A DNA stretch of 64,000 nucleotides from an uncultured Pontibacter sp. (GCF_947492645.1 NZ_CANLMZ010000003.1:1-64000); one strand, 5' to 3'. Counted from the stretch's first letter, positions 8,743-19,629 are shown. Notes: generated by a model from the sequence alone, not told the origin. Program-made: numbers and translations.

Positions 8743-9714
8743 TTATACTTTGCCAGCAGCAACATGCGGTACCTTGCCACCTGCACGCACAAGGCGCTTG
8801 GTAACAGTATCGATGCTCACGTTAATCTCAAAGCCAAGTATGAGGATCATGGATACAAAATCCAGCCAGATCATCAAACCTATCAAAGCCCCTATCGAGC
8901 CATAAAACTTATTATATGTGTCAAAGGCGCTGATGTAACTGGAGAAAATCATGGACACCAGGAAAATTAACGCTGTAGCCACCACGGCACCAGCCGAAAA
9001 GAAGGGCCACTTATCTTCTATTGCCGGTACGAAGTAATATACTATTGATGTCGCCAGCAAAAACAGCAACACAATGGCAATATACTTCAGGATAACAATC
9101 AAAGTATAAGTATAGCTCTCAGTCACCACCTCGTAGAACACCAGCACATCCAGTATCCATTGCCCAAAGAAAATTGCTGCTACCGCCGTAAATAGTATGA
9201 GCGACAGAACCACGGTAAGGGCGGTTGCCATCAAGCGCTTTTTAATATAGCTGCGCTTATAAAAGGTGTGGTACTTTTTATCGAAGGCATCCATCAACGA
9301 CATAATGCCATTCGTAGATAGTATAAGCGCAAACAGAAAACCAAACGAAAGCAAGCCTCCCCGTGGTTTGTTTACAATATCTTCTATAGTGGAATACGCC
9401 GCCGCATACATCTCCTCGGGCATAAAATCACCTAAAAAAGACAGAATGCTCTCGTCCAGGTCGAGGGAAAGTATGTTAGGGATGTAAGGTATAAGCGTGA
9501 AAAGGAAAATGATGCTCGGGAATATGGCCAACGTAAAGTTAAAAGCCATGTAAGAGGCCCGCTTGGTAACCGAGTCCAAGCGCAGCTCCCCTATCAGCAC
9601 ATCGGCCACATCATATACCGAAGACTGCCCGTTGTTGAACCGCCACCGCTTCAGAAAAACGATAAATTTACGGTACGCTCTGCGGCGCTTCAGGTATTGC
9701 TGATTAAGCCTCAT
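8743..9714 (-). CDS. YihY/virulence factor BrkB family inner-membrane protein
   Basis: A 323-residue polytopic membrane protein of the YihY/BrkB family. Hydrophobic segments lie at about 60-85 (FNFTLAIFPSIIFLFTLIPY), 118-145, 160-190, 200-260 (two) and 270-300. The typical SYMAFNFTLAIFPS entry and the GLMIWLDFVSMILILGFEIN end are visible. Its molecular function is not established in the family; the old RNase BN name is wrong. The ATG overlaps the stop of the upstream thioesterase gene as ATGA, so translation is probably coupled. Length is normal for the family and no defect is seen. Confidence 0.9.
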   Translation of the reverse strand: MRLNQQYLKRRRAYRKFIVFLKRWRFNNGQSSVYDVADVLIGELRLDSVTKRASYMAFNFTLAIFPSIIFLFTLIPYIPNILSLDLDESILSFLGDFMPEEMYAAAYSTIEDIVNKPRGGLLSFGFLFALILSTNGIMSLMDAFDKKYHTFYKRSYIKKRLMATALTVVLSLILFTAVAAIFFGQWILDVLVFYEVVTESYTYTLIVILKYIAIVLLFLLATSIVYYFVPAIEDKWPFFSAGAVVATALIFLVSMIFSSYISAFDTYNKFYGSIGALIGLMIWLDFVSMILILGFEINVSIDTVTKRLVRAGGKVPHVAAGKV

Positions 9715-10124
9715 GCACTAAAGTATGGGTCCAGTTTCTCATGAATCAGCGCTGGCACAGCTGTAGGCCTCCCCGACTTCATATCCACAAAAACCATAGT
9801 AGTTTCCCCTATGTTCAGCAGGGTTTGTTCTTCGTTGTACACCTCGTACTCAAAAAGTATACGAGAGCCCTTTGGCTTTTGCTTTAACAGCAGCTTGATG
9901 GTAAGCAGATCGTCGTACTTGGCAGGGCGCAGGTATTTGCACTTCAGCTCCAGCACAGGCATCATGGTACCGGTTGCTTCCATCTCTTTGTAATGGATGC
10001 CCAGCCTCCTGAACACTTCAGTACGCGCTACTTCATAGTATGCGCCATAATTGCCATAGTACACATAGCCCATTTGGTCTGTCTCGGCGTATCGCACACG
10101 TATCTGTACTTCTGATTCGAACAT
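9711..10124 (-). CDS. Acyl-CoA thioesterase, 4-hydroxybenzoyl-CoA thioesterase/YbgC type
   Basis: A hotdog-fold thioesterase of about 137 residues. The motif RYAETDQMGYVYYGNY contains the Asp that is catalytic in the YbgC/4HBT family, and the central helix (YYEVARTEVFRRLGI) follows. The family hydrolyses short- to medium-chain acyl-CoA esters in the cytoplasm; the exact substrate cannot be told. I place the start at MFESEVQIRVRY (10124) and not at an upstream ATG at 10160, because homologous proteins begin just before the first strand. The gene shares an ATGA overlap with the YihY gene downstream. Confidence 0.88.
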   Translation of the reverse strand: MFESEVQIRVRYAETDQMGYVYYGNYGAYYEVARTEVFRRLGIHYKEMEATGTMMPVLELKCKYLRPAKYDDLLTIKLLLKQKPKGSRILFEYEVYNEEQTLLNIGETTMVFVDMKSGRPTAVPALIHEKLDPYFSA

Positions 10125-10211
10125 TTTTTTGCTATTGACAAAGGATTTCCGAAAAAACAAAGGACTGAAATACTAGTTTCTCTTCTGTCCTTAGTCTTTT
10201 GTTTTGGTGAA

Positions 10212-11285
10212 TTACTTCATAATATTTCTAGCTGTAAGAGCCTGCTGGTAACGGCGGGCATTGGCAATGTGCTCAGAGTGCGTTACGGCAAAGCTGTGAT
10301 AGCCTGAAAAGTCCTCTTTGGCGCAGAAATAAATATACTTATGCTCCTCAGGGTTTAGCACGGCATCAATACTGGAAATATCGGGTACATTGATCGGCCC
10401 AGGAGGCAGCCCGGCGTACTTATAAGTATTGTATGGCGAGTCGTGCTGCAGGTGCACGTTTAGCACGCGGCGTATCGTAAAGTCTCTTACAGCAAATACC
10501 ACCGTAGGATCGGCCTCCAGGCGCATGCCCTTCTGCAATCGGTTAAGGTAAACACCGGCAACGCGAGGCTTTTCATCGTTTTTGATGGTTTCGGCCTGCA
10601 CTATGGAGGCAAGTGTGCTTACTTCTTTTTGCGACAGCCCCAGTTGCTCGGCTTTAGCCTTGCGTTCAGCAGTCCAGAATTTGTCGTATTCCTTTTTCAT
10701 GCGCGCCATCAGTTCCGGCGCTGTGGTTGTCCAGTATACTTCGTAAGTATTCGGGATAAACATACTCACAATGGTAGCGGTATCAAAACCAAGTGTAGCC
10801 AGGTATGCTTCGTCGCTTAACAGGCTGTCCAGTTCCTGCTCGCTTGCTTCTATTTCGGTGGCCAGTTTTGTTGCCAATTGTGTACGCAGGCGCACGTTGG
10901 CAAACGTAAGGTTTACTGGTGTTTGCTGCCCAATGCGCAGCACACCAATTAACTGGCGGTTACCCCAGCCATGTTCCAGTTTATAGCGGCCTGGTTTCAC
11001 CAGTTCGTCGTAATCCATCAGCTTTGCCATAAAGCGCAGCGATAGCTTGTCAATGATTACTTCGGATGCCTCAATAGAGTCCATTGCCTGTTCGTAAGTG
11101 GCTCCGGTGGGAATGGTAACAAAGGTGTCCCGCTTTTTAGTATCCACGTTAGGCGTGTACACAATCTGGAAAGCGTAGTACGAGAAGCTTACAAACAGAA
11201 ACAGGAAAAGCACGATCAAAGCAGGAATAACCATGCTCCTCTCCTTCTTTTTTCTTCTTGGGGTGATATTTGGGTCGATAGCCAT
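10212..11285 (-). CDS. mltG: Endolytic murein transglycosylase MltG
   Basis: A YceG/MltG-family enzyme of 357 residues that cleaves nascent peptidoglycan at the inner membrane and is thought to end glycan-strand synthesis. A single N-terminal membrane anchor (VIPALIVLFLFLFVSFSYYA, residues about 18-38) precedes a LysM-like segment and the catalytic domain. The region ASIVQAETIKNDEKPRVAGV holds the Glu matching the catalytic Glu of E. coli MltG, and RLEADPTVVFA and GLPPGPINVP are also conserved. The chosen start is MAIDPNITPRRKKKE (11283-11285). A longer reading frame to 11390 adds 35 residues unlike the family. The gene runs in the same direction as the thioesterase gene, 87 bases upstream of it. 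Confidence 0.93.
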   Translation of the reverse strand: MAIDPNITPRRKKKERSMVIPALIVLFLFLFVSFSYYAFQIVYTPNVDTKKRDTFVTIPTGATYEQAMDSIEASEVIIDKLSLRFMAKLMDYDELVKPGRYKLEHGWGNRQLIGVLRIGQQTPVNLTFANVRLRTQLATKLATEIEASEQELDSLLSDEAYLATLGFDTATIVSMFIPNTYEVYWTTTAPELMARMKKEYDKFWTAERKAKAEQLGLSQKEVSTLASIVQAETIKNDEKPRVAGVYLNRLQKGMRLEADPTVVFAVRDFTIRRVLNVHLQHDSPYNTYKYAGLPPGPINVPDISSIDAVLNPEEHKYIYFCAKEDFSGYHSFAVTHSEHIANARRYQQALTARNIMK

Positions 11286-11501
11286 AATGTAAATGAAAGG
11301 GCGGAAACAACTGTTAGGTTCCGTGCCAATTTGTAATCCGGAGGCAAAAATAACACTTATGTCTTTAATTGTGAATTCGCAAACCGGCAATGAACGAATT
11401 TAAAATTCGTAAACTTCTGATTTCGTGCGTAGCTTCGCTGAAACGCATATTATCAGAATCAAGTAAGAGTACTTTATACTTTGTAACTTAAAGATAAAAC
11501 T

Positions 11502-12128
11502 ATGAGCAATGCCACTTTTATACAGATACACCCTGACAACCCACAAGAGCGGAAAATACAGGAGGCCGTTGAAATCCTCCGGAACGGCGGCGTGATCATC
11601 TACCCAACCGACACGATTTACGGCATTGGCTGCGACATCCACAATACAAGAGCTGTAGAGCGGGTGTGCCAGATAAAAGGTGTGAAACCAGACAAAGTAA
11701 ACCTATCTTTTATCTGCTCAGACCTTACCCACATATCTGACTATGCAAAAATAGACACGCCAACCTACAAAGTGATGAAGAAGGCTTTGCCCGGCCCTTT
11801 TACATTTGTACTGGATGCCACCAGCAACGTACCTCGGTATGCAGGTAACAAAAAGAAAACTGTTGGCATACGTGTACCTGATAATAAGATTGCCTTGATG
11901 CTGGTTAAGGAGCTGGGCAATCCTATACTTTCCACGTCTGTGCGTGATGAAGATGAAGTAATAGAGTATAGCACCGACCCTGAGTTAATCTATGAGAAGT
12001 ATAGAAACCTGGTGGATTGTGTGATTGACGGTGGCTATGGCAACAACATAGCCTCTACGGTTGTGGATGCCAGCAACAATTTTGAAGTGTTACGCGAAGG
12101 CGCCGGGGACATAGAAGAATACCTGTAG
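11502..12128 (+). CDS. yciO: YciO-type Sua5/YrdC family protein (threonylcarbamoyl-AMP synthase-like)
   Basis: A 208-residue Sua5/YrdC-fold protein. The opening FIQIHPDNPQERKIQEAVEI and YPTDTIYGIGCDIHNTRAVE, then VCQIKGVKPDKVNLSFICSD, follow YciO closely, more so than TsaC. Family members bind RNA and nucleotides. TsaC/Sua5 makes threonylcarbamoyl-AMP for the tRNA t6A37 modification, while YciO has only weak activity of that type, so I keep the call at family level. The ATG at 11502 lies downstream of a TTTATACTTTG sequence that may belong to its promoter. It is a single gene, convergent with the acyltransferase gene at 12185-13102. Confidence 0.88.
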   Translation: MSNATFIQIHPDNPQERKIQEAVEILRNGGVIIYPTDTIYGIGCDIHNTRAVERVCQIKGVKPDKVNLSFICSDLTHISDYAKIDTPTYKVMKKALPGPFTFVLDATSNVPRYAGNKKKTVGIRVPDNKIALMLVKELGNPILSTSVRDEDEVIEYSTDPELIYEKYRNLVDCVIDGGYGNNIASTVVDASNNFEVLREGAGDIEEYL

Positions 12129-12184
12129 AGTAAAAGTAAGGGAGCAGGGTATAAATAGATCCAAGTATAAAGTTGTGTCTGTTT

Positions 12185-13102
12185 CTATTGTATTATCTCA
12201 GTAGCTGTAGGTTTCTTGTGTTTCCAGCGCTTATGTGTCCAGAGGTAATCTGCGGGGTTTCTACAAATGGCGGTTTCCAGTTTCCGAGCAAAGGCTTCTG
12301 TTATAGAAGGTTGCTCCGGAGCATTCGGTTCTTGAGGTTTACCGTCAGAGAGCAGTTCGAAAGTAAGTGTATAGTGGCCCCGCTTGGTTCGTTCTACGTT
12401 CAGGAACAACACAGGGTAGTTAAACTTCTTTGCCAGCTTTTCTGCTCCCTCATAAAAAGGTGTATCCTGGTGCAGAAAAGTGGTCCAGAAAGTAATCTCG
12501 CTTTTAAGGGGAGTTTGATCGGATAACATAGCCACCACACGCGGTATTTTACGGTTTGCAGCAAAGTCGCGCAGGGTATCTTTCATTTTTATAAGCCTTG
12601 CACCTAAACGGGCACGCGTCATCAGCATGAAGGCCTCAAAAAACGGGTTGTTTAGTGGTTTGTAAACACCATAGGCCGGAAACCCGAATTGTACTGCACC
12701 AGCCGAAAGCACCCATTCCCAATTACAGGAATGCGAGCCCATGGTTATAACTGTTTTCCCCTGCTGTACAAAATCATCGAGCAACTCCTGGTTAGTAAAT
12801 ATAATGCGCCGTTTCATTTCTGCAGCATCCATAGAGTGAAGCCTAAGTGTCTCCACCACCACATCCATAAACTGCTTGTAAAATGCTTTGGTAATCTGAT
12901 GTATTTCTTCAGCGCTTTTTTCAGGAAAAGCATTTGTTAAATTGTTATAGACTACTTTCTTTCGATAACCTATTATATAGTACACCAAAAAGTATAAAAC
13001 ATTGGACAGCAGGTACAGCAATGATAGCGGAAGCAACGACATTCCCTTCAGCAGTAGCCAAAGCGGGTAGTAAAGCGGTGGTATTTTTATACTTCTATCC
13101 AT
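12185..13102 (-). CDS. Lysophospholipid/lipid A acyltransferase, LpxL-HtrB family
   Basis: A 305-residue member of the LpxL/LpxM family that transfers acyl chains onto lipid A precursors at the inner membrane. An N-terminal hydrophobic stretch (LYLLSNVLYFLVYYIIGY, about 25-45) precedes the catalytic motif MGSHSCNWEW, an H-x4-E box matching the HX4(D/E) signature. Downstream SDQTPLKSEITFWTTFLHQD and the YLWTHKRWKHKKP tail are typical. Bacteroidota usually have one such protein, often annotated as lauroyl acyltransferase; the acyl donor cannot be read from the sequence. No operon partner. Confidence 0.88.
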   Translation of the reverse strand: MDRSIKIPPLYYPLWLLLKGMSLLPLSLLYLLSNVLYFLVYYIIGYRKKVVYNNLTNAFPEKSAEEIHQITKAFYKQFMDVVVETLRLHSMDAAEMKRRIIFTNQELLDDFVQQGKTVITMGSHSCNWEWVLSAGAVQFGFPAYGVYKPLNNPFFEAFMLMTRARLGARLIKMKDTLRDFAANRKIPRVVAMLSDQTPLKSEITFWTTFLHQDTPFYEGAEKLAKKFNYPVLFLNVERTKRGHYTLTFELLSDGKPQEPNAPEQPSITEAFARKLETAICRNPADYLWTHKRWKHKKPTATEIIQ

Positions 13103-13290
13103 TCATTTAAGGGCAGCTGCAAATGTACAACCAAGCAGTCGCATTATGAAATCTCAGAATTCGTGCTTATTTAGCAGCCAAGCAAAACCGTAAGTTCGCA
13201 GAAAAAGATCATCTGACAAAAGAATTTATACTTCATCATACTTCCTTTGTCGCAAGGTCAACTTTTCAACTTTAAACACTTAACACAATA

Positions 13291-13896
13291 GTGGTTCTAC
13301 TTACAGAAACAATGTATAACCCGCCAGTAGCTTACTTCTGGCACGCACTCCGGGCAGAGGGCATACAACTCGAAACGCATGAAAACTATGTAAAGCAAAG
13401 TTACCGCAACCGTTGCCACGTGCTTACGGCACAGGGTGTGCAACCACTAAGCATCCCTGTACTTAAAGGCAACAGCAAAGCCAAAACCCTTATCACCGAA
13501 ATAGAAATAGATTACAGCCAGAAGTGGCACAATGTGCATTGGCGCACCATACAGGCAGCTTATGGGCGGGCGCCTTATTTTGAATTTTACAGCGACTATA
13601 TCAAAGCGGTGTATGACCGGCAGCCAAAATTTTTATTCCAGCTAAACGTTGATTTGTTACAGCTTTATTTTAAATTACTAAAGCTGAACAAGCCGCTTCA
13701 TTTTACAGATTTTTACAGCGAACAGCCTCAGGAAAACGTATTGGATTTAAGAAATAAAATTCACCCAAAAATCTATCCTGACAATTTGCACGTAAAACCC
13801 TATACACAAGTTTTTGGCAAACATTTTGCACCAGAGCTAAGTATAATTGACTTGTTGTTTACCCAAGGGCCAGCATCACTTTCATATCTGCAATAA
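13291..13896 (+). CDS. WbqC family protein
   Basis: A 201-residue protein of the WbqC-like family (PF08889), found near polysaccharide genes in some bacteria but of unknown activity. Seen here: LLTETMYNPPVAYFWHALRA at the start, then YRNRCHVLTAQGVQPLSIPV and IDYSQKWHNVHWRTIQAAYG, all family hallmarks. The likely start is GTG at 13291 (VLLTET) because the strand before the first ATG at 13312 is conserved in the family. No O-antigen or other glycan genes adjoin it here; it stands alone before clpC. Confidence 0.85.
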   Translation: MVLLTETMYNPPVAYFWHALRAEGIQLETHENYVKQSYRNRCHVLTAQGVQPLSIPVLKGNSKAKTLITEIEIDYSQKWHNVHWRTIQAAYGRAPYFEFYSDYIKAVYDRQPKFLFQLNVDLLQLYFKLLKLNKPLHFTDFYSEQPQENVLDLRNKIHPKIYPDNLHVKPYTQVFGKHFAPELSIIDLLFTQGPASLSYLQ

Positions 13897-14007
13897 GGTT
13901 TAGGGATACGAAACATTTGTACTGCACAGCTTGTTTAAAAGTAACGTTCGAAGTAAGCTTCAGCCGATTATCAATTTTTGACTTTTTTTAGATTATATAA
14001 AGTATAC

Positions 14008-16608
14008 ATGGAAGCTAAATTCTCAAACAGAGTGAAAGAGGTTATCTCTCTTAGCCGTGAGGAAGCTATTCGACTTGGGCATGACTACATTGGCACCGAA
14101 CACCTGGTGCTGGGCATGATCCGGGAAGGAGAAGGTACAGCCATTGCTCTGCTTAAAAAGCTGGGCGTTTCGATAGATGAATTAAAGTACGCTTTAGAGC
14201 AGGCTACACGAAATACAGCTACGCAAAGCAGCAACATCACAGGCAGTATCCCGCTTACAAAGCAGACTGAGAAGGTGCTGAAGATAACATACCTGGAGGC
14301 AAAGATCTTCAAGAGTGATATTATCGGTACAGAGCACCTCTTACTATCCATCCTCCGGGATGAAGACAATATTTCTTCACAAATATTAGCGAAATTCAAC
14401 GTGAACTACGAAGCCATAAGAGACTCCCTGGATTATCATAGCAATAATCCACTCGCATCGTCTGACACAGACGATTCTGATGACTCAGATAAATTTTTGG
14501 GCAGTTCATCGTCCCGCTCCGGTAGCACCAGCAAGAAACCCGGCGAAAAATCGCGTACACCTGTACTTGATAATTTTGGCCGCGACCTTACCAAACTTGC
14601 CGAAGATGACAAACTAGACCCGATTGTAGGCCGCGAAAAAGAAATTGAGCGTGTAGCCCAGGTACTGAGTCGCCGTAAAAAGAACAACCCTATACTTATA
14701 GGTGAGCCAGGTGTTGGTAAAACAGCCATTGCTGAAGGCCTAGCCCTGCGCATCATACAGAAAAAGGTAAGCCGTGTGCTGTTTAATAAGCGTGTGGTAA
14801 CCCTGGACCTTGCCTCTCTGGTAGCGGGCACAAAATACCGTGGCCAGTTTGAAGAGCGCATGAAGGCGGTGATGAATGAACTGGAGAAATCTCCGGATGT
14901 GATCCTGTTCATTGATGAGCTGCACACGATTGTGGGTGCTGGTGGCGCTTCTGGTTCTCTGGATGCCTCTAACATGTTTAAGCCTGCCCTTGCCCGTGGC
15001 GAGATTCAATGCATCGGTGCCACGACCCTGGATGAGTACCGCCAGTACATCGAGAAAGATGGTGCCTTGGCCCGTCGTTTCCAGGTTGTAATGGTAGACC
15101 CGACTACACCGGAAGAGACAATCGAGATATTGAACAATATCAAGGACAAGTACCAGGACCACCACCACGTAAACTATACAGATAAGGCCATTGAAGCCTG
15201 CGTTAAGTTAAGTGACCGCTACATGAGCGACCGCTTCTTACCAGACAAAGCCATCGATATTTTAGACGAGGCTGGTGCGCGTGTGCACATCAACAACATT
15301 ATCGTACCGGATGATATCCTGAAGCTTGAAGAGCAGATTGAGAACATCAAGGTAGAGAAAAACCGTGTTGTGAAGAGCCAGAAGTATGAAGAGGCTGCTC
15401 AACTGCGTGATAAGGAGAAAAAACTTATCGACCAGCTTGAAACAGCTAAGAAAGACTGGGAAGAGGAGACCAAAAAGAAGCGTTATACTGTAAAAGAGGA
15501 AAATGTGGCAGAAGTTATTGCCATGATGACAGGTATTCCGGTAAAACGTATCGCTCAGAAAGAAGGCGTGAAGCTGCTGAACATGGGCGAAGAGCTGAAA
15601 GGCAAAGTAATCGGCCAGGACAAAGCTATTTCGCAGTTAGTGAAAGCTATTCAGCGTACACGCGTAGGCCTGAAGGATCCGAAAAAACCAATCGGTTCAT
15701 TCGTGTTCCTGGGTCCGACTGGTGTAGGTAAAACAGAGCTCGCTAAAGTGCTTGCCACTTACCTGTTCGATAAAGAAGATTCGCTGGTGCGTATCGACAT
15801 GAGTGAGTACATGGAGAAATTCAGCGTATCTCGCTTAGTGGGAGCGCCTCCAGGATACGTGGGTTATGAAGAAGGTGGCCAGCTGACTGAAAAGATCCGC
15901 CGTAAGCCATACTCTGTAGTGTTACTGGATGAGATTGAGAAAGCGCACCCGGATGTTTACAACCTGTTGTTGCAGGTACTTGACGATGGTATACTTACCG
16001 ATGGTTTAGGCCGTAAGGTTGACTTCCGTAACACCATCATCATCATGACCTCCAACATAGGTGCCCGCGACTTGCAAGACTTTGGAGCCGGTATTGGTTT
16101 CATGTCGAAGAGCAAGCAGGAGAACGTAGACGATATTATGAAAGGCACTATTGCCAGCGCCCTGAAGAAGACGTTCTCACCAGAGTTCCTGAACCGCCTG
16201 GATGATGTGATCGTGTTTAACTCGCTTAACCGTGAGGACATGCACAAAATCATCGAGCTTTCGCTTGGTAAACTGTTTAAACGCGTGGAAACGTTGGGTT
16301 ATACTATCGAGCTTTCAAAAGAGGCAAAAGACTTTGTAGCCGAAAAAGGATATGATCCGAAGTATGGCGCACGTCCTTTAAACAGAGCTATCCAGAAGTA
16401 TATCGAAGATCCGATTGCCGAGGAAATCCTGAAAGCTGAAGTTAACCAAGGCGACACGATCATGGTGGACTACAAGGAAGGCGAAGAGAAACTTATCTTC
16501 AAGTCTAAGAAGAGCAATGGCAAAAAAGCCAAAGGCGCTTCCGACGAGACAGAGGAAGAAAAAGAATCTTCTAAGTCATCCGGATCAGATAAAACCGATA
16601 AAGAATAA
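14008..16608 (+). CDS. clpC: ATP-dependent Clp protease ATP-binding subunit ClpC
   Basis: An 866-residue AAA+ unfoldase that feeds proteins to ClpP in the cytoplasm. Two Clp-N repeats lie at 1-145 ([20 protein letters not shown]). An acidic Ser/Asp linker follows to about 180. The first AAA+ module has Walker [10 protein letters not shown] at about 231 and Walker [11 protein letters not shown]. An M/UVR-like coiled coil ([20 protein letters not shown]) is near 460-475. The second AAA+ module has GPTGVGKTE at about 569 and [13 protein letters not shown]. The Lys/Ser/Glu-rich tail (after about 830) is charged and unstructured. The start MEAKFSNR at 14008 fits the family; a TTG 30 bases upstream is in frame but unlikely. 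It is followed by a strong terminator at 16629. Confidence 0.97.
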   Translation: MEAKFSNRVKEVISLSREEAIRLGHDYIGTEHLVLGMIREGEGTAIALLKKLGVSIDELKYALEQATRNTATQSSNITGSIPLTKQTEKVLKITYLEAKIFKSDIIGTEHLLLSILRDEDNISSQILAKFNVNYEAIRDSLDYHSNNPLASSDTDDSDDSDKFLGSSSSRSGSTSKKPGEKSRTPVLDNFGRDLTKLAEDDKLDPIVGREKEIERVAQVLSRRKKNNPILIGEPGVGKTAIAEGLALRIIQKKVSRVLFNKRVVTLDLASLVAGTKYRGQFEERMKAVMNELEKSPDVILFIDELHTIVGAGGASGSLDASNMFKPALARGEIQCIGATTLDEYRQYIEKDGALARRFQVVMVDPTTPEETIEILNNIKDKYQDHHHVNYTDKAIEACVKLSDRYMSDRFLPDKAIDILDEAGARVHINNIIVPDDILKLEEQIENIKVEKNRVVKSQKYEEAAQLRDKEKKLIDQLETAKKDWEEETKKKRYTVKEENVAEVIAMMTGIPVKRIAQKEGVKLLNMGEELKGKVIGQDKAISQLVKAIQRTRVGLKDPKKPIGSFVFLGPTGVGKTELAKVLATYLFDKEDSLVRIDMSEYMEKFSVSRLVGAPPGYVGYEEGGQLTEKIRRKPYSVVLLDEIEKAHPDVYNLLLQVLDDGILTDGLGRKVDFRNTIIIMTSNIGARDLQDFGAGIGFMSKSKQENVDDIMKGTIASALKKTFSPEFLNRLDDVIVFNSLNREDMHKIIELSLGKLFKRVETLGYTIELSKEAKDFVAEKGYDPKYGARPLNRAIQKYIEDPIAEEILKAEVNQGDTIMVDYKEGEEKLIFKSKKSNGKKAKGASDETEEEKESSKSSGSDKTDKE

Positions 16609-16628
16609 CACCATCTGAGTAATAAAAT

Positions 16629-16662
16629 AAGGGCTACCTGCACAGGTAGCCCTTATTTTTTA
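16629..16662 (+). terminator. Rho-independent terminator after clpC
   Basis: AAGGGCTACCTG pairs with CAGGTAGCCCTT, followed by a T-rich run. It lies 20 bases after the clpC stop. Confidence 0.85.
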
Positions 16663-16832
16663 GTTCACCAACCACCTCACTCTTAAAATCATAAGACAAT
16701 AGCTATACTTGTAAAGTCGCGTTGGCAGCTATATATTCAAAAAATGATGTAATAGTACCGAATTTAGGTGCAGAGTTTTTAAATTTGAGGATTAATCAAT
16801 CTGAATCGCTTAAATAGTTATACAACATATAC

Positions 16833-18392
16833 ATGGCCGGAGAAATTAGACAAGCCCAATTAGAGACACTCGAGCGTAAAAATGCGGAAGCCTTGTTAGG
16901 TGGCGGAGAAGACCGAATTGCAGCACAGCACAAAAAAGGAAAGCTGACAGCCCGTGAGCGTATACACCTGTTGATGGATGAAGGCTCTTTTGAGGAGATT
17001 GGCAAGTTTGTGATGCACCGCTCCAAAGACTTTGGCTTAGATAAGCAATACTTTTTAGGCGATGGCGTAGTAACTGGCTACGGCACCATAAATGGGCGCT
17101 TAGTTTACGTTTTCTCTCAGGATTTTACTGTACTGGGCGGTTCGCTTTCTGAAACGCACGCCGAGAAGATCGTGAAGATAATGGAGCTTGCCATGAAAAA
17201 CGGCGCTCCGGTTATTGGCCTGAACGATTCTGGTGGTGCCCGTATTCAAGAAGGCGTTGTATCGCTGGGCGGATATGCAGACATTTTCTATCGCAACACC
17301 TTAGCTTCTGGCGTTATTCCTCAGATATCGGCCATCATGGGCCCATGCGCAGGTGGTGCAGTATACTCACCGGCCATCACCGATTTTATCATGATGGTGC
17401 AGGATACGTCGTACATGTTTGTTACTGGGCCAAACGTAGTAAAAACCGTTACACACGAAAACGTTACCTCAGAAGAACTAGGCGGTGCCAGCACCCACAG
17501 CTCTAAGAGTGGTGTAACCCATTTCTCCTGCGCCAACGAGGTAGAGTGCATCAACTACATTAAAACACTTTTAAGCTATGTGCCGCAGAACTGCGAAGAG
17601 TTGCCGCCATCGCTGCCTTACGAGCCACAAGCCGACGAAACTCGTAGCGTACTGGATACCATTATACCAGAAAACCCAAACCAGCCTTACGATATCCGCG
17701 AGGTAATTGAAGGAATCATAGATACGGATTCATTTTTTGAAGTACACAAGAACTTTGGAGAAAACATTGTAGTTGGTTTTGCCCGACTTGCAGGTAGAAG
17801 TATAGGCATTGTAGGCAACCAGCCTGCTGTGTTAGCCGGTGTACTGGATATTAATGCCAGCACCAAAGCCGCACGCTTTGTTCGTTTCTGCGATAGCTTT
17901 AACGTGCCTTTGCTTGTTTTAGAGGATGTACCGGGTTTCTTGCCAGGCACCGACCAGGAGTGGCGCGGCATCATTACCAACGGCGCTAAATTACTTTATG
18001 CTTTCTGCGAGGCTACTGTGCCGCGCATTACCGTAATTACCCGCAAAGCTTACGGCGGCGCATACGATGTAATGAACTCAAAGCACATAGGTGCTGATAT
18101 GAACTTTGCATGGCCAACTGCCGAGATCGCCGTAATGGGTGCACAAGGCGCTGCCGAGATCATCTTTAAGCGTGAAATTGCGACCGCTGAAGACCCTGCT
18201 GCTAAACTGGCTGAGAAAGTACAGGAATATAAGGACAAATTTGCAACGCCTTACCGTGCCGCACACCGTGGTTTTATTGATGAGGTAATTACGCCATCCG
18301 AAACAAGAACCAAGTTGATCAAGGCATTTAAAATGCTGGAAAATAAGGCCGTGACACTTCCGCGTAAGAAGCACGGCAATATTCCGCTTTAA
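16833..18392 (+). CDS. Acyl-CoA carboxylase carboxyltransferase (beta) subunit, propionyl-CoA carboxylase type
   Basis: A 519-residue carboxyltransferase of the PccB/MmdA family, which moves carboxyl from biotin to an acyl-CoA such as propionyl-CoA. Seen: the acyl-CoA-binding first half ([20 protein letters not shown]-like strand, then [13 protein letters not shown] and [16 protein letters not shown]) and the second half ([20 protein letters not shown], then [15 protein letters not shown] and [11 protein letters not shown]). Full family length, ATG start. No biotin carboxylase or BCCP gene lies next to it, so the alpha partner must be elsewhere. The substrate is inferred from family membership; methylmalonyl-CoA decarboxylase is the main alternative. 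Confidence 0.92.
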   Translation: MAGEIRQAQLETLERKNAEALLGGGEDRIAAQHKKGKLTARERIHLLMDEGSFEEIGKFVMHRSKDFGLDKQYFLGDGVVTGYGTINGRLVYVFSQDFTVLGGSLSETHAEKIVKIMELAMKNGAPVIGLNDSGGARIQEGVVSLGGYADIFYRNTLASGVIPQISAIMGPCAGGAVYSPAITDFIMMVQDTSYMFVTGPNVVKTVTHENVTSEELGGASTHSSKSGVTHFSCANEVECINYIKTLLSYVPQNCEELPPSLPYEPQADETRSVLDTIIPENPNQPYDIREVIEGIIDTDSFFEVHKNFGENIVVGFARLAGRSIGIVGNQPAVLAGVLDINASTKAARFVRFCDSFNVPLLVLEDVPGFLPGTDQEWRGIITNGAKLLYAFCEATVPRITVITRKAYGGAYDVMNSKHIGADMNFAWPTAEIAVMGAQGAAEIIFKREIATAEDPAAKLAEKVQEYKDKFATPYRAAHRGFIDEVITPSETRTKLIKAFKMLENKAVTLPRKKHGNIPL

Positions 18393-18502
18393 TTAAATTA
18401 TGAATGCCGGATTAGAAAGTATGAATAGTGCGTATAACCACTTCATACTTTCTGATTTCAATCGTTCATAACTTACATTTGTAATTCATAACTAGCGCAA
18501 GC

Positions 18503-19573
18503 ATGAGACAAGAATCTTTCGATTTTTTACAGAAATACCTGAATAACTCCTCTCCTACCGGCTTCGAATCTGAAGGTCAGAAATTATGGCTGGAGTATGT
18601 AAAGCCATACATCGATGAATATTTTGTAGATACTTACGGTACAGTTGTGGGGGTTATTAACCCACAGGCAGAGTACAAGGTCGTGATTGAGGCACATGCC
18701 GATGAAATTAGCTGGTTTGTGAACTACATCACACCGGAGGGCTACATCTACCTGAAGCGTAACGGCGGCTCTGATGCGTTGATTGCACCGTCTAAGCGAG
18801 TGAATATTTATACTTCTAAAGGCATTGTTAAGGCTGTTTTCGGATGGCCTGCCATACATGTGCGCAAAGTAGAAAACGACAAAGCCCCAACCATCGAAAC
18901 CGTGTTTCTGGACTGTGGCGCCAACAACCGCGAAGAAGTGGAAGCCATGGGCATACATGTTGGTTGCGTAGCTACTTTCGAGGATGAGTTTACCGTGATG
19001 AACGACCGCTACTACGTAGGTCGCGCGTTAGACAACCGCATTGGTGGCTTTATGATTGCCGAGGTAGCACGCCTACTGAAGGAGAACGGAAATAAACTGC
19101 CGTTTGGCCTGTACGTTGTAAATGCGGTGCAGGAAGAAATTGGTTTGCGTGGCGCCGAGATGATCGCCCACCGCATCAACCCGGATGTAGCCATCATCAC
19201 CGATGTTACCCACGATACGCAATCGCCGATGTACGACAAGAAAACCAGCGGCGACATCCATTGCGGCAAAGGTCCTGTTATTGCTTACGGTCCTGCTGTA
19301 CAAAACAATGTGAGAGACCTGATCATAAACACAGCCAAAGAAAAAGATATCCCGTTCCAGCGTTCTGCTGTTTCGCGTGCGACAGGTACTGATACCGATG
19401 CCTTTGCCTACTCTAACGCCGGTGTTGCCTCTGCGCTTATTTCGCTGCCATTAAAGTACATGCACACTACCGTAGAAACCGTGCACAAAGACGATGTGGA
19501 TAACGTGATCAAAATGATATACGAAACCATACTTAAAATACAGGACAAGCAGGATTTCCGCTACCTGAGTTAA
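18503..19573 (+). CDS. M42 family metallopeptidase (glutamyl aminopeptidase-like)
   Basis: A 356-residue member of the M42 (PepA/FrvX, TET-type) co-catalytic metallopeptidases, which remove N-terminal residues from peptides and form large dodecamers in the cytoplasm. Metal ligands visible: H in VVIEAHADEISW, D in YVGRALDNRIGG, the EE pair in NAVQEEIGLRGAE, D in IITDVTHDT, and H in LKYMHTTVETVHK. The opening FDFLQKYLNNSSPTGFE is typical. ATG start, ends at TAA, followed by a hairpin terminator at 19595. Its neighbours have no obvious functional link. Confidence 0.93.
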   Translation: MRQESFDFLQKYLNNSSPTGFESEGQKLWLEYVKPYIDEYFVDTYGTVVGVINPQAEYKVVIEAHADEISWFVNYITPEGYIYLKRNGGSDALIAPSKRVNIYTSKGIVKAVFGWPAIHVRKVENDKAPTIETVFLDCGANNREEVEAMGIHVGCVATFEDEFTVMNDRYYVGRALDNRIGGFMIAEVARLLKENGNKLPFGLYVVNAVQEEIGLRGAEMIAHRINPDVAIITDVTHDTQSPMYDKKTSGDIHCGKGPVIAYGPAVQNNVRDLIINTAKEKDIPFQRSAVSRATGTDTDAFAYSNAGVASALISLPLKYMHTTVETVHKDDVDNVIKMIYETILKIQDKQDFRYLS

Positions 19574-19594
19574 GAAGCCATACTTATACTTCAG

Positions 19595-19629
19595 AAGCCT
19601 CACTTACCGCACAGGTTTGTGAGGCTTTT
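19595..19629 (+). terminator. Terminator after the M42 peptidase gene
   Basis: AAGCCTCAC pairs with GTGAGGCTT across a 15-base loop and is followed by TTGCTTTATT. Confidence 0.65.
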